DNA from: Lachnospira rogosae
GTDB taxonomy: Bacteria > Bacillota > Clostridia > Lachnospirales > Lachnospiraceae
Direction of reading: 5' to 3'
DNA: 64,000 bases
Assembly: GCF_040096455.1 (NCBI RefSeq)
Contig: NZ_JBBMER010000002.1
Span: 248,001 to 312,000, forward strand
Positions 17,201 through 25,566 of this stretch are shown piece after piece. Every line of letters starts with the position of its first letter. The first letter of the stretch is position 1. The notes beneath the pieces are model-generated. The model worked only from the letters and a program-made list of their open reading frames with translations, had not been told where the DNA came from and did no database searches. Position numbers and translations under genes: made by a program.

Positions 17201-17637
17201 CTGGGTGTCTACTCATTTAGGTATGCGTTTATTTTTTAATTTACTTAGCCTCACAAGTAATAACCCTCATACCTGAAATTAACATTGCAATTATTTCAAC
17301 CGCTGTAATTGTATTATATCTGTTATCTTTATTTCTATATTTTCTGTATTATAATTTCATTTTATGACCACCTAATCTACACAATCTATATACTGTAAAC
17401 TATTATCGCCAGCAATTAACTATCCCCTTCAGCCTAGAATGTCAGAACTCAATCCATACAGAATATATTCTATAATCTATATTCCCACGACTACACCTAT
17501 ACCCGCCCAACATACAATGTGCAACGGGCTCTTGTCACTAAACTATATGCATCTATCTTATGGGCAAATACATATTATAGGACATACAGATTGCTCTTGC
17601 CACTAAACAATCTACATCTATCTTCTGCCAGCACACA
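17201..17637. other. Non-coding DNA between the two foldback elements
   Basis: This 437-bp AT-rich stretch has no credible open frame or ribosome site on either strand. It contains one imperfect direct repeat of 32 bp (listed separately). I see no transposase remnant. Its only notable property is that it is bracketed by the two inverted foldback copies. Confidence 0.6.
17528..17624. repeat. Imperfect 32-bp direct repeat, 65-bp period
   Basis: GCTCTTGTCACTAAAC plus a related 16-base tail at 17528-17559 recurs at 17593-17624 with 4 mismatches in 32. The second unit ends 13 bases before copy 2 of the foldback element. Confidence 0.7.
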
Positions 17638-17792
17638 GAAATACAACGAAATAGCGGCTATATATCGTTAATCAGGTACTTTGAAAACGCCGGTACTTAG
17701 GTGCTGTCCTTTAGCACCTTAGTATCCGCTGCGTTTGAGAGTAGCGGGAGCGTGCCTGATGTTGATATATAGCCGCTATTTTGTTGTATTTC
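17638..17792. repeat. Foldback element copy 2 (inverted relative to copy 1)
   Basis: Outer arms of 29 bp (17638-17666 and 17764-17792) pair with a single G-T wobble, but their sequence is largely unlike the arms of copy 1. Reading the minus strand, the core is the same as copy 1: identical CAGGCACGCTCCCGCTACTC and the following CAAACGC-AGCGGATACTAAGG, loop AAAGGAC, and GTACCGGCGTTTTCAAAGTA. Three internal pairs are swapped in a compensatory way: C-G to T-A and G-C to C-G in the apical stem, G-C to A-T in the inner stem. It ends 72 bp before the leuD stop. Confidence 0.9.
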
Positions 17793-17864
17793 GTCCGTCT
17801 GCCACAAAGCTCAATAGAATTAGAATTATTGTCCATTAAGCAGCACCGGTGTGTAATGCATTTT

Positions 17865-18350
17865 TTATTTATTATTGATATAATTCACAAGTCCCTCAGC
17901 CTTTATGATTTTCTGCATAAATTCTGGGAATGCCTGTCCCTGGAATGTCTGTCCTGTTGTCTTATCTGTGATAACGCCGCTGTCAAAGTCGATAGCTACA
18001 TCATCGCCTGCATTGATAGCCTTAGCTGCTTCTGGACACTCTATAATAGGAAGTCCGATGTTAATTGAATTTCTGTAGAATATTCTCGCAAATGTCTCTG
18101 CAATAACACAGCTTACACCTGCTGCCTTAATAGCTATAGGTGCGTGCTCTCTTGATGAACCACATCCAAAGTTCTTATTAGCAACAATTATGTCGCCTTT
18201 ATTAACATTTTTCACAAAATCCTTATCGATATCTTCCATACAGTGAGTAGCAAGCTCTGCTGGGTCTGAAGAATTAAGATATCTTGCAGGAATAATAACG
18301 TCTGTATCTACATTATCGCCGAATTTAAAAACTCTTCCTTCTGCTTTCAT
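17865..18350 (-). CDS. leuD: 3-isopropylmalate dehydratase small subunit
   Basis: LeuD is the swivelling small subunit of isopropylmalate isomerase (leucine synthesis), forming a heterodimer with LeuC. The start is placed at ATG 18350 (161 aa), where the conserved opening GRVFKFGDNVDTDVIIPARYL begins and AGGAG lies upstream; the longer frame to 18380 adds ten unsupported residues. The signature NFGCGSSREHAP is intact. It is the short LeuD type usual in Clostridia and archaea. leuC lies 91 bp upstream on the same strand; leuA and leuB are not in the window. Confidence 0.97.
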   Translation of the reverse strand: MKAEGRVFKFGDNVDTDVIIPARYLNSSDPAELATHCMEDIDKDFVKNVNKGDIIVANKNFGCGSSREHAPIAIKAAGVSCVIAETFARIFYRNSINIGLPIIECPEAAKAINAGDDVAIDFDSGVITDKTTGQTFQGQAFPEFMQKIIKAEGLVNYINNK

Positions 18351-18441
18351 ATACTCCTCATTTCCTGTGTATTCGTACACATTTATAATTCATAATAATT
18401 ATGTATCTTCTAAATATATTCAGTGTGCTGATTACAATATA

Positions 18442-19707
18442 TTATAAACCAAGGTCAGATGGCTGGCTTATCTTGCCTGTAACTGCACTTGCTGCTGCAA
18501 CAGCAGGGCTTGCAAGATATATTTCTGAATCAACGTGTCCCATACGTCCAACAAAGTTTCTGTTAGTTGTTGATACACATCTCTCGCCTTCTGCAAGGAT
18601 ACCCATATATCCACCAAGACATGGTCCGCAGGTTGGTGTGCTGACAACTGCTCCTGCTTTAATAAATGTCTGTACAAGACCTTCTTCTATAGCCTGCATA
18701 TATATTTTCTGTGTAGCTGGGATAACGATTACTCTTAAGCCCTTTGCTACCTTTCTGCCTTCTAATATCTTAGCGGCACATCTTAAATCATCAATACGTC
18801 CATTAGTACATGAACCGATAACTACCTGATCAATCTTGATATCATCTATAGAATCAACTGTGTGTGTATTCTCTGGAAGATGTGGGAATGCTACTGTTGA
18901 CTTAATTGTGCTAAGGTCAATATCAATCACCTGATCGTATTCTGCATCGTCATCTGCTGTATATTCAACAAATGGTCTCTTAGAATGTTCCTTCATATAC
19001 TCTCTTGCAAGATCATCAACAGGGAATATTCCGTTCTTTCCACCTGCCTCTATAGCCATATTGGCAATAGTAAATCTATCATCCATAGTAAGTGTAGATA
19101 CTCCCGGACCAGCAAATTCCATAGACTTATAAAGAGCTCCGTCAACACCTATCATTCCGATAATATGAAGAATCACATCTTTACCGCTTACCCAAGGGTT
19201 AAGCTTTCCTGTAAGATTGAACTTAATAGCTGATGGTACTTTAAACCAGGCCTTACCTGTTGCCATACCTGCTGCCATATCTGTTGAACCTACACCAGTT
19301 GAGAATGCACCAAGTGCACCATATGTACATGTATGTGAATCAGCACCGATAATAACATCGCCAGCTACTGTAAGTCCCTGCTCTGGTAAAAGAGCGTGCT
19401 CAATACCCATCTGTCCTACTTCAAAGTAGTTAGTAATATCATGCTTTGCTGCGAATTCTCTTACACATTTGCAGTGCTCTGCTGACTTAATATCCTTATT
19501 AGGCACAAAATGATCTGGAACAAGTGCAATCTTATCCTTATCAAATACTGTCTTAACAGTCATCTTATCCATTTCATGAATGGCAACTGGAGATGTAATA
19601 TCATTACCAAGTACGAGGTCTAAGTCCGCCTCAATTAATTGTCCTGCTTTAACTTCAGAAAGACCTGCGTGAGCCGCAAGAATCTTCTGTGTCATTGTCA
19701 TTCCCAT
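18442..19707 (-). CDS. leuC: 3-isopropylmalate dehydratase large subunit
   Basis: This 421 aa aconitase-superfamily subunit carries the 4Fe-4S cluster and interconverts 2- and 3-isopropylmalate. Cluster cysteines lie in GSCTNGR (near residue 300) and in TPTCGPCLGG (near residue 360). The substrate loop GADSHTCTYGALGAFSTGVG is intact. ATG at 19707 follows AGGAGG. It is the clostridial/archaeal type of about 420 residues, shorter than the enterobacterial 466. A good promoter lies upstream. Confidence 0.97.
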   Translation of the reverse strand: MGMTMTQKILAAHAGLSEVKAGQLIEADLDLVLGNDITSPVAIHEMDKMTVKTVFDKDKIALVPDHFVPNKDIKSAEHCKCVREFAAKHDITNYFEVGQMGIEHALLPEQGLTVAGDVIIGADSHTCTYGALGAFSTGVGSTDMAAGMATGKAWFKVPSAIKFNLTGKLNPWVSGKDVILHIIGMIGVDGALYKSMEFAGPGVSTLTMDDRFTIANMAIEAGGKNGIFPVDDLAREYMKEHSKRPFVEYTADDDAEYDQVIDIDLSTIKSTVAFPHLPENTHTVDSIDDIKIDQVVIGSCTNGRIDDLRCAAKILEGRKVAKGLRVIVIPATQKIYMQAIEEGLVQTFIKAGAVVSTPTCGPCLGGYMGILAEGERCVSTTNRNFVGRMGHVDSEIYLASPAVAAASAVTGKISQPSDLGL

Positions 19708-19767
19708 TATAAATCCTCCTTGTATCCGCGAAGTATATACTTATATATCCAACGCTTAATCTTGTTT

Positions 19768-19796
19768 ATTTTACAGTATATTCCATACATTTGCAA
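19768..19796 (-). promoter_or_regulatory. leuCD promoter
   Basis: On the minus strand TTGCAA (19791-19796) and TAAAAT (19768-19773) are separated by 17 bp, about 60 bp before the leuC start. No T-box or long leader is present. Confidence 0.65.
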
Positions 19797-19905
19797 GATA
19801 TCTGAATTCTATACGTTTTTATGTTTTATAAGCATAAAATTTTTACATATTTCATCATATCTGGTACATTTTACACTTTTCATCATAATATATACATTTT
19901 ATATA

Positions 19906-20961
19906 TTACTTTAACTCATATAAAAAATGTATATTATCATCTTTAACAGAAACTTCTGCATATGCACCGCTTATTACAGGCATTGCTGGTGGAAGATGCC
20001 CCAGATCTGCATCCATAATTACCGGAACATTGTATCTGCCTGCTGTTTTAATAATAGCACTGTACTGGTCAAGTCCCATCATTTCCTGTCCATATACAAG
20101 TGGCCTTCCAATTACAAATGCCTTAACATTCTCAAACCAGCCAGCATTGTCCATCTGCCACATAGCCCTTCTTATTGAAAATACATTAAGGTCGCAGCTT
20201 TCAAGAAACCATATAATGCCATCATCGCTGTATTTACTATTAAATTCCTTAACTTTGTCGTATTTAGTTCCTAAAAGGTTGACAAGGCAGTCCATACATC
20301 CGCCTATAAGCCTGCCTGATGCCTTTATATTATTAAAGCTTTCTGAACTATTATCAAGCTTCTTATCTCCTATATAAGCTGTAAGCACCTTTTTCTCAGT
20401 AAGGTTATACGCTGGCGTGGGATTGTCCTCTGTCTTTAAAGACTCCTTTTCCCACATATCATAACCACTTATATTAAGCTTTTCTCCCGTCAGCACGCCG
20501 ATTGCATCAAGCTGGGAATTATGAAGCTTGTCTACACCAAATGCCGCCGCACAAGGTCCATATACGCTTGCAGTATCAGCTATTGTATTAAGCAGAAATG
20601 TAAAATTCGTATTGTCTGAATATCCCATAAACCACTTAGGTTCTGCTTTAACAATCTTATCCCAGTCAACATAACCAAGAATTTCACACATAAGCTCACC
20701 TCCGCCGCATGATATTAATGCATCAGACTTGTCAGATGTGTACATATCAGTAAGCTCCTGTCCACAAAGCTCTGGCGTATTGCTTATTCCTATTCCATTT
20801 GCCTCATATACATTAGGACCATTAACTATTCCATAGCCTAGATTTTTAAATCTCTCCTGTGCCTTTTTAAAACCTGTAATATAAGGCTCCGTTGCACAGC
20901 CAAATGATGGTGCAACGAAGCCTATATTTCCATTACAGGCAAGAAAATGCGGATACCTCAT
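19906..20961 (-). CDS. LD-carboxypeptidase (S66 family)
   Basis: This 351 aa peptidase of the LdcA/MccF family cleaves L-D peptide bonds such as the terminal D-Ala of murein tetrapeptides, or resembles MccF in microcin immunity. The catalytic serine is in FMGYSDNTNF near residue 110, the glutamate in WFLESCDLN near 234, and the histidine in ADLGHLPPAMP near 320, an intact Ser-Glu-His set. No signal peptide is visible, consistent with cytoplasmic murein recycling. It follows the MecA-like gene by 15 bp, so the two are probably co-transcribed. Confidence 0.9.
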   Translation of the reverse strand: MRYPHFLACNGNIGFVAPSFGCATEPYITGFKKAQERFKNLGYGIVNGPNVYEANGIGISNTPELCGQELTDMYTSDKSDALISCGGGELMCEILGYVDWDKIVKAEPKWFMGYSDNTNFTFLLNTIADTASVYGPCAAAFGVDKLHNSQLDAIGVLTGEKLNISGYDMWEKESLKTEDNPTPAYNLTEKKVLTAYIGDKKLDNSSESFNNIKASGRLIGGCMDCLVNLLGTKYDKVKEFNSKYSDDGIIWFLESCDLNVFSIRRAMWQMDNAGWFENVKAFVIGRPLVYGQEMMGLDQYSAIIKTAGRYNVPVIMDADLGHLPPAMPVISGAYAEVSVKDDNIHFLYELK

Positions 20962-20976
20962 ATTCTTCTCCCTTAA

Positions 20977-21759
20977 TTATAAATACTTCTTAACTTTACT
21001 AATCGCGTTGGCTTTTATAACCGCCTCACAATTCTCCTTAACCCATATAACTCTCTGCTCTTTCTCTGAGTCAAGGCGTGCATACTCGCTTATAACATTA
21101 CATATTGAGTTATAGCGTTCCCTGGCACATCTTCCCTTCTCAAGCACAAGATAATACCGGTTGTCCTTCTTATATATTCCATTGGCAACTCCCCATACCT
21201 TAGGGCATACCATACACATATCTTCAAAGTCCTCAAAGCTGTCAAGAATATATACGCCATAGCCTACAGTCACAACATCACTGACCTTTGGCTTATTATC
21301 TTTCGCTTTCTTAGCTTCTTTTATAAATTTCTCTGCCTCAGGTATATCTTTCATCTGGTCAAATATATCCTTCAACTTATCAAATGCCGCAAACTCCGGA
21401 GCTTTAAGATCCTCACCGCCATTCTTTATAACATTACTCTCACTCTTTGACCTGTCACCTAAAGCTTTTGCAGCTCTCTCGCCTGCCTGCTTTAACATAT
21501 TACCAAAATCTTCCTTTCCTGATGATACAGTAAGAAGGATTGAATGGTCTGGCTGTGGTGCAAGCTGTAATGACATAACGCCGCCACCAAGTTCAACTCC
21601 TATATTCTTATGTGCTTCGTCCATAATAACTTCCAACAGATTATGTATCTTTTCTGTGTCATTTCTAAAGAAATCATCAAGTGTTATATTATTATATTCA
21701 AGATCCTCTTCGTATAACAGGCATTGAAACTTGTCTTCATTTATCTTCTTAAATTCCAT
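20977..21759 (-). CDS. mecA: Adaptor protein MecA-like
   Basis: MecA proteins deliver substrates to the ClpC unfoldase and in bacilli control competence. This 260 aa protein has the two-domain plan: an N-terminal substrate-binding domain (MEFKKINEDKFQCLL, then LEYNNITLDDFF) and a C-terminal ClpC-binding domain with the FEDFEDM and NRYYLVLE segments. A charged Lys/Asp-rich linker at about residues 100-160 joins them. Sequence similarity is moderate, so the substrate set is unknown. It lies 68 bp after the HemC-like gene. Confidence 0.8.
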   Translation of the reverse strand: MEFKKINEDKFQCLLYEEDLEYNNITLDDFFRNDTEKIHNLLEVIMDEAHKNIGVELGGGVMSLQLAPQPDHSILLTVSSGKEDFGNMLKQAGERAAKALGDRSKSESNVIKNGGEDLKAPEFAAFDKLKDIFDQMKDIPEAEKFIKEAKKAKDNKPKVSDVVTVGYGVYILDSFEDFEDMCMVCPKVWGVANGIYKKDNRYYLVLEKGRCARERYNSICNVISEYARLDSEKEQRVIWVKENCEAVIKANAISKVKKYL

Positions 21760-21827
21760 AAATTACCATTCCCATCTAGTCTATATATAATTCAACATTT
21801 TAATAATAACATATCTGTCAATATTAA

Positions 21828-22784
21828 TCACGCTAATTTATGCAAAATCTGTCTTACAAGTTTATCCATCATTCTCTCAATATATACATCTTCGCCTTTC
21901 ACCTCACATCGGAAGCTCTTATCACCCCTGTATATATTGGCTGCAATAACAGCATTTTTACCATTAAATGATACAATCACCTTTGCATCATCTACCATTC
22001 CGTAAGACTTAATCCGCCCTATTAATGCACTTTCAATATCTATTATCTTTATAGTCTGCTCATCGCTTGCCTTCCCTATAATACTGCATATTTCCTCATC
22101 ATCAGCAGTAAGTATTGCAGACACTGCCTCCCCTGTATCCGGTATATATATATTATTCTCCACATAATTATAATCACAGCCTCTTATGTGGTTGAGCCTT
22201 AACATTCTTATATTATCGCTTCCTGCAAATACCCCATCACACTCATTTTCCATAAGCATATCAATGCAGTCCTCTATTGTATCTAAAAGCTGGCACCCGG
22301 TATTATCATAAATGTATCTGCACCTTTTAAGCTTATCGTAATTGTCCGTATAAAGCTTTACTTTATTATCTGTATCAGCACTTCTTCGTTTCTTCTTAGT
22401 TATAAGCACAGCCCTTGTGTCCCGCCTTTTTGTTATTGCACTAAGTGTGACACCTTGTTTTAATATTTCAGACATATCATTAGCAAAAAGTTCATTAAGA
22501 CCTGTAACTCCCACATCTATATAACCTGCTGATATTGCATCAGATACAGCTACTGACCACGGCACAACATCATTCATATTACATAATACATTTTCAGGCA
22601 CCCCTGCTATTCCTGATGTATTAAAATGCCTGCCACCGCCTATATCAAACTTAGTAAAGCTCACATCCTTGTGTACCTTTTTAATATGGCTTATGACAAG
22701 CTCTGTCTGGGCATTTATTATTTCGTTATTACATATTCCAACTCTCAGCCTCATTTTACTAATATCTTCTTTCCTTATATCCAT
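21828..22784 (-). CDS. Divergent hydroxymethylbilane-synthase (HemC)-like protein, probably inactive
   Basis: The 318 aa sequence can be followed along porphobilinogen deaminase: RLRVGICNNEIINAQTELV (12-30) matches the N-terminal strand, SDAISAGYIDVGVTGLNEL (81-99) the region with the catalytic Asp, CIDMLMENECDGVFAGSDNI (173-192) and GEAVSAILTADDEE (218-231) domain 2. However, the catalytic Asp of HSxKD is replaced (Glu in GLNEL), and the cofactor-attaching Cys of GGCQVPIG is missing: residues 258-266 read IKSYGMVDD. It therefore cannot carry the dipyrromethane cofactor in the normal way. No other heme or cobalamin genes flank it. It may be a decayed paralogue or a small-molecule-binding protein that kept the fold. 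Confidence 0.65.
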   Translation of the reverse strand: MDIRKEDISKMRLRVGICNNEIINAQTELVISHIKKVHKDVSFTKFDIGGGRHFNTSGIAGVPENVLCNMNDVVPWSVAVSDAISAGYIDVGVTGLNELFANDMSEILKQGVTLSAITKRRDTRAVLITKKKRRSADTDNKVKLYTDNYDKLKRCRYIYDNTGCQLLDTIEDCIDMLMENECDGVFAGSDNIRMLRLNHIRGCDYNYVENNIYIPDTGEAVSAILTADDEEICSIIGKASDEQTIKIIDIESALIGRIKSYGMVDDAKVIVSFNGKNAVIAANIYRGDKSFRCEVKGEDVYIERMMDKLVRQILHKLA

Positions 22785-22933
22785 TTATCTATTAAAAATA
22801 TCTATTCTAATTAAATGTATCTATTTAAACGTGCCATTTTGCATCTTTTCTTGAAAGTATGTGCATAATATGTTATTTTACCATATGGAAAAAACAATAT
22901 AAACATTAAATATATACAGATTGGAGATTAATA

Positions 22934-24430
22934 ATGAAACTGCTACTTAAATCTGCTGTCATTGCATTTTCCGCCATCGGAATAGTGTTGTCTTCACACA
23001 CCATTTCCTATGCGGCAGACAGCAGTACTGCTAATATTGCAAATGCACCGGACATCACATCTGGAAATTCTGCCACAACTGACAATGATACAGCACATAA
23101 TATAGGCATAACCGTATCCGTTAATAATAATGGCAGTGTATCTGATTACACTAAGAATTTAACAGACGGCTCATATGACACAACTATTAATCTCGTCCCT
23201 AATGCCACAGTAAATGTCAAAGCAGATGAGAACATTTATGGGCTTTACATCATATGGAGCAGTGAAGTCACTAATTATACGATTACTTATAACAGCCAGA
23301 CTGTTAAGTGTGGAGAAAATGGATTTCTTCACGATTATATGGATATCAAAGACGGAAGCCGTGATATTACAATAAATGTACCAGAGGGTATGCAGATATC
23401 AGACATATACGCATATTCCAGGGGAAATCTTCCTGACAATGTGCAAAGATGGGAAGCACCTCTGTATGGAATGACAGATATTCTTGTATTCTCAACACAC
23501 GCTGATGATGAGATATTATTCTTAGGTGGAGTTCTTACTAACTATGGCGGTGAGCAAAATCTTAATGTACAGATTGCCTATATGTGCGATTTCTTTCTCA
23601 CTGAACCTGTAAGACAGCACGAGGAACTTGATGGTCTGTGGGAATGTGGAATTAAGAATTATCCTGTTAAAGGAACATTTGAGGACTTATACTCCTTAAG
23701 CCTTGAAAAAGCCAAATCACAGTATGTATATGATGATATTATCTCATATTCAACAGAATGTATAAGAAAGTTCAAGCCTTTAGTATGTGTATCACAGGAT
23801 TTCAATGGTGAATATGGACACGGCGGACACCGTATATATGCCGCCGCAATACAGGAAGCATTAGAAGCTTCCAATAACGCTGATATGTATCCTGATTCTG
23901 CTTCCAAGTATGGCTTATGGGACGTTCCAAAGGCCTATTATCATCTTTATGGTGATAATACAATAACTCTTGATGTAGATACACCGCTTGATAAGCTTGG
24001 CAGCCGCACTTCTGTACAGGTATTACAGGACGCTTTCAAAAAACATGTATCACAGATATCTTATTCATTTAATATGCTTGACAGCGGTTATGCAATAACC
24101 TTTAATGGACAATTCGATACACGTTCATTCGGACTTTACAGAACTCTTGTCGGCTTGGATACAACTAATAATATGATGGAAAATGTTACACCTTACAAAG
24201 AACAGGCTGCTACCAAGACGGACGAACCTATAGATGTTGAATTCGGCATTGACCAAGAAGATACTGCCGATAATGCCGCAAACACCAAGCCTGATATCAA
24301 ACAATCAGCAATTACAATAATTGCTATTATTATAATCGGAGTTGTTATTATAGCCCAGGCATATAGAACCAGGAATTTATATAAGAAAAAATATGATGCG
24401 AACAAGGACGAATTCGAGAATAAGCAGTAA
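22934..24430 (+). CDS. Exported, membrane-anchored PIG-L family deacetylase
   Basis: PIG-L/LmbE enzymes are zinc-dependent N-deacetylases acting on N-acetylglucosamine-type sugars. This 498 aa protein has an N-terminal signal peptide (about residues 1-27), a Ser/Thr/Asn-rich region, a beta-rich domain, and then the catalytic domain beginning DILVFSTHADDEILFLGG near residue 178 (HADDE in place of HPDDE). A downstream GHGGHR near residue 296 is the likely third zinc ligand. A hydrophobic helix near 455-475 followed by KKKYD shows the chain is anchored in the membrane with the catalytic part outside. Cell-wall or exopolysaccharide deacetylation is inferred. Monocistronic; it faces the terminator at 24460-24490. 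Confidence 0.85.
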   Translation: MKLLLKSAVIAFSAIGIVLSSHTISYAADSSTANIANAPDITSGNSATTDNDTAHNIGITVSVNNNGSVSDYTKNLTDGSYDTTINLVPNATVNVKADENIYGLYIIWSSEVTNYTITYNSQTVKCGENGFLHDYMDIKDGSRDITINVPEGMQISDIYAYSRGNLPDNVQRWEAPLYGMTDILVFSTHADDEILFLGGVLTNYGGEQNLNVQIAYMCDFFLTEPVRQHEELDGLWECGIKNYPVKGTFEDLYSLSLEKAKSQYVYDDIISYSTECIRKFKPLVCVSQDFNGEYGHGGHRIYAAAIQEALEASNNADMYPDSASKYGLWDVPKAYYHLYGDNTITLDVDTPLDKLGSRTSVQVLQDAFKKHVSQISYSFNMLDSGYAITFNGQFDTRSFGLYRTLVGLDTTNNMMENVTPYKEQAATKTDEPIDVEFGIDQEDTADNAANTKPDIKQSAITIIAIIIIGVVIIAQAYRTRNLYKKKYDANKDEFENKQ

Positions 24431-24433
24431 GCC

Positions 24434-24458
24434 ATCAGAATTCCCTATTACATAAAAA
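24434..24458. repeat. 25-nt repeat, copy B
   Basis: ATCAGAATTCCCTATTACAT followed by AAAAA is the partner of the repeat at 14178-14202 (24 of 25 identical). It again sits immediately before a hairpin terminator, here three bases after the deacetylase stop codon. Confidence 0.65.
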
Positions 24459-24459
24459 T

Positions 24460-24490
24460 ACCCCTCCTTACCAATACAGTAAGGAGGGGT
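24460..24490. terminator. Bidirectional terminator between PIG-L gene and ilvC
   Basis: A perfect 12-bp stem ACCCCTCCTTAC / GTAAGGAGGGGT (24460-24471 and 24479-24490) has a seven-base loop. A-rich sequence on the left gives a T-run for the minus strand (ilvC); the plus-strand side has only TTAT. Confidence 0.85.
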
Positions 24491-24509
24491 TATATTCTGC
24501 TTATAATTA

Positions 24510-25535
24510 TTAGTTGTTGATAAGCTTGTCTGATTCGTTGTTCCAGCTATAAAGCTTTCTTATCTCTGCACCAACCTGCTCTGATGGATGCTCTGATGCA
24601 AGCTTTCTCATAGCCTTGAAGTGAACCTGTCCGCCAGCTTCACTCATATCAAGTAAGAATTCCTTAGCAAATGTACCATCCTGGATATCTGAAAGAATCT
24701 TCTTCATAGCCTTCTTTGTATCCTCTGTGATGATCTTAGGACCTGTTATGTAATCACCATATTCAGCTGTGTTAGAGATAGAATATCTCATACCTGCAAA
24801 GCCTGACTGGTAGATAAGATCTACGATAAGCTTCATCTCATGGATACACTCGAAGTAAGCGTTACGTGGATCATAACCAGCTTCGCAAAGTGTTTCAAAA
24901 CCAGCCTGCATAAGTGCACATACACCACCACAAAGAACTGCCTGCTCACCAAAGAGGTCTGTTTCTGTCTCTGTTCTGAATGTTGTCTCAAGAAGACCTG
25001 CTCTTGCTCCACCAATACCAAGACCATAAGCAAGTGCCATATCAAGAGCCTTACCTGTCTCATCCTGTTCTACAGCTACAAGACAAGGAGTTCCCTTACC
25101 AGCCTGATATTCAGAACGTACTGTATGTCCAGGTGCCTTAGGAGCGATCATAGTAACATCAACGCCCTTAGGAGCCTTAATTAAACCGAAGTGAATATTG
25201 AAACCGTGAGCAAACATAAGCATATTGCCTGGTTCAAGGTTTGGTTCAATATCTTCCTTATATAATTTAGCCTGCTTCTCATCGTTGATAAGAATCATAA
25301 TAATATCAGCTTTCTTAGCTGCCTCTGCTGCTGTGAATACTTCAAAGCCCTGCTCTTCAGCTCTCTTCCATGACTTTGATCCTTCATAAAGACCGATAAT
25401 TACGTGGCATCCTGAATCCTTTAAGTTTAATGCATGTGCATGTCCCTGGCTGCCGTAACCGATGATTGCGATTGTCTTTCCATCAAGTAATGATAAATTA
25501 CAATCTGACTGATAATAAATCTTAGCCTCTGCCAT
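24510..25535 (-). CDS. ilvC: Ketol-acid reductoisomerase (NADP+)
   Basis: IlvC rearranges and reduces acetolactate or acetohydroxybutyrate in valine and isoleucine synthesis. It is the short class I enzyme (341 aa). The Rossmann motif GYGSQGHAHALNLKDSG lies at about residues 26-42, and the magnesium-binding C-terminal knot contains DLFGEQAVLCGG. It follows ilvN by 31 bp and ends at the terminator 24460-24490. It is the last gene of a leftward run. Confidence 0.98.
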   Translation of the reverse strand: MAEAKIYYQSDCNLSLLDGKTIAIIGYGSQGHAHALNLKDSGCHVIIGLYEGSKSWKRAEEQGFEVFTAAEAAKKADIIMILINDEKQAKLYKEDIEPNLEPGNMLMFAHGFNIHFGLIKAPKGVDVTMIAPKAPGHTVRSEYQAGKGTPCLVAVEQDETGKALDMALAYGLGIGGARAGLLETTFRTETETDLFGEQAVLCGGVCALMQAGFETLCEAGYDPRNAYFECIHEMKLIVDLIYQSGFAGMRYSISNTAEYGDYITGPKIITEDTKKAMKKILSDIQDGTFAKEFLLDMSEAGGQVHFKAMRKLASEHPSEQVGAEIRKLYSWNNESDKLINN

Positions 25536-25566
25536 CTTACAAATACCTCCGAATGTAATAAATAAT

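Noticed and set aside
17240..17300. AGGTATG/CATACCT inverted repeat as a terminator
   Set aside because: Seven base pairs around a loop of about 47 bases with no adjacent T-run; probably chance.
17528..17624. CRISPR-like direct repeats
   Set aside because: Only two imperfect units, no further repeats and no cas genes in the window.
17060..17792. Foldback pair as terminal inverted repeats of an insertion sequence
   Set aside because: No transposase or remnant between or beside them, no target duplication visible, and each copy is itself a complete hairpin rather than a simple end.
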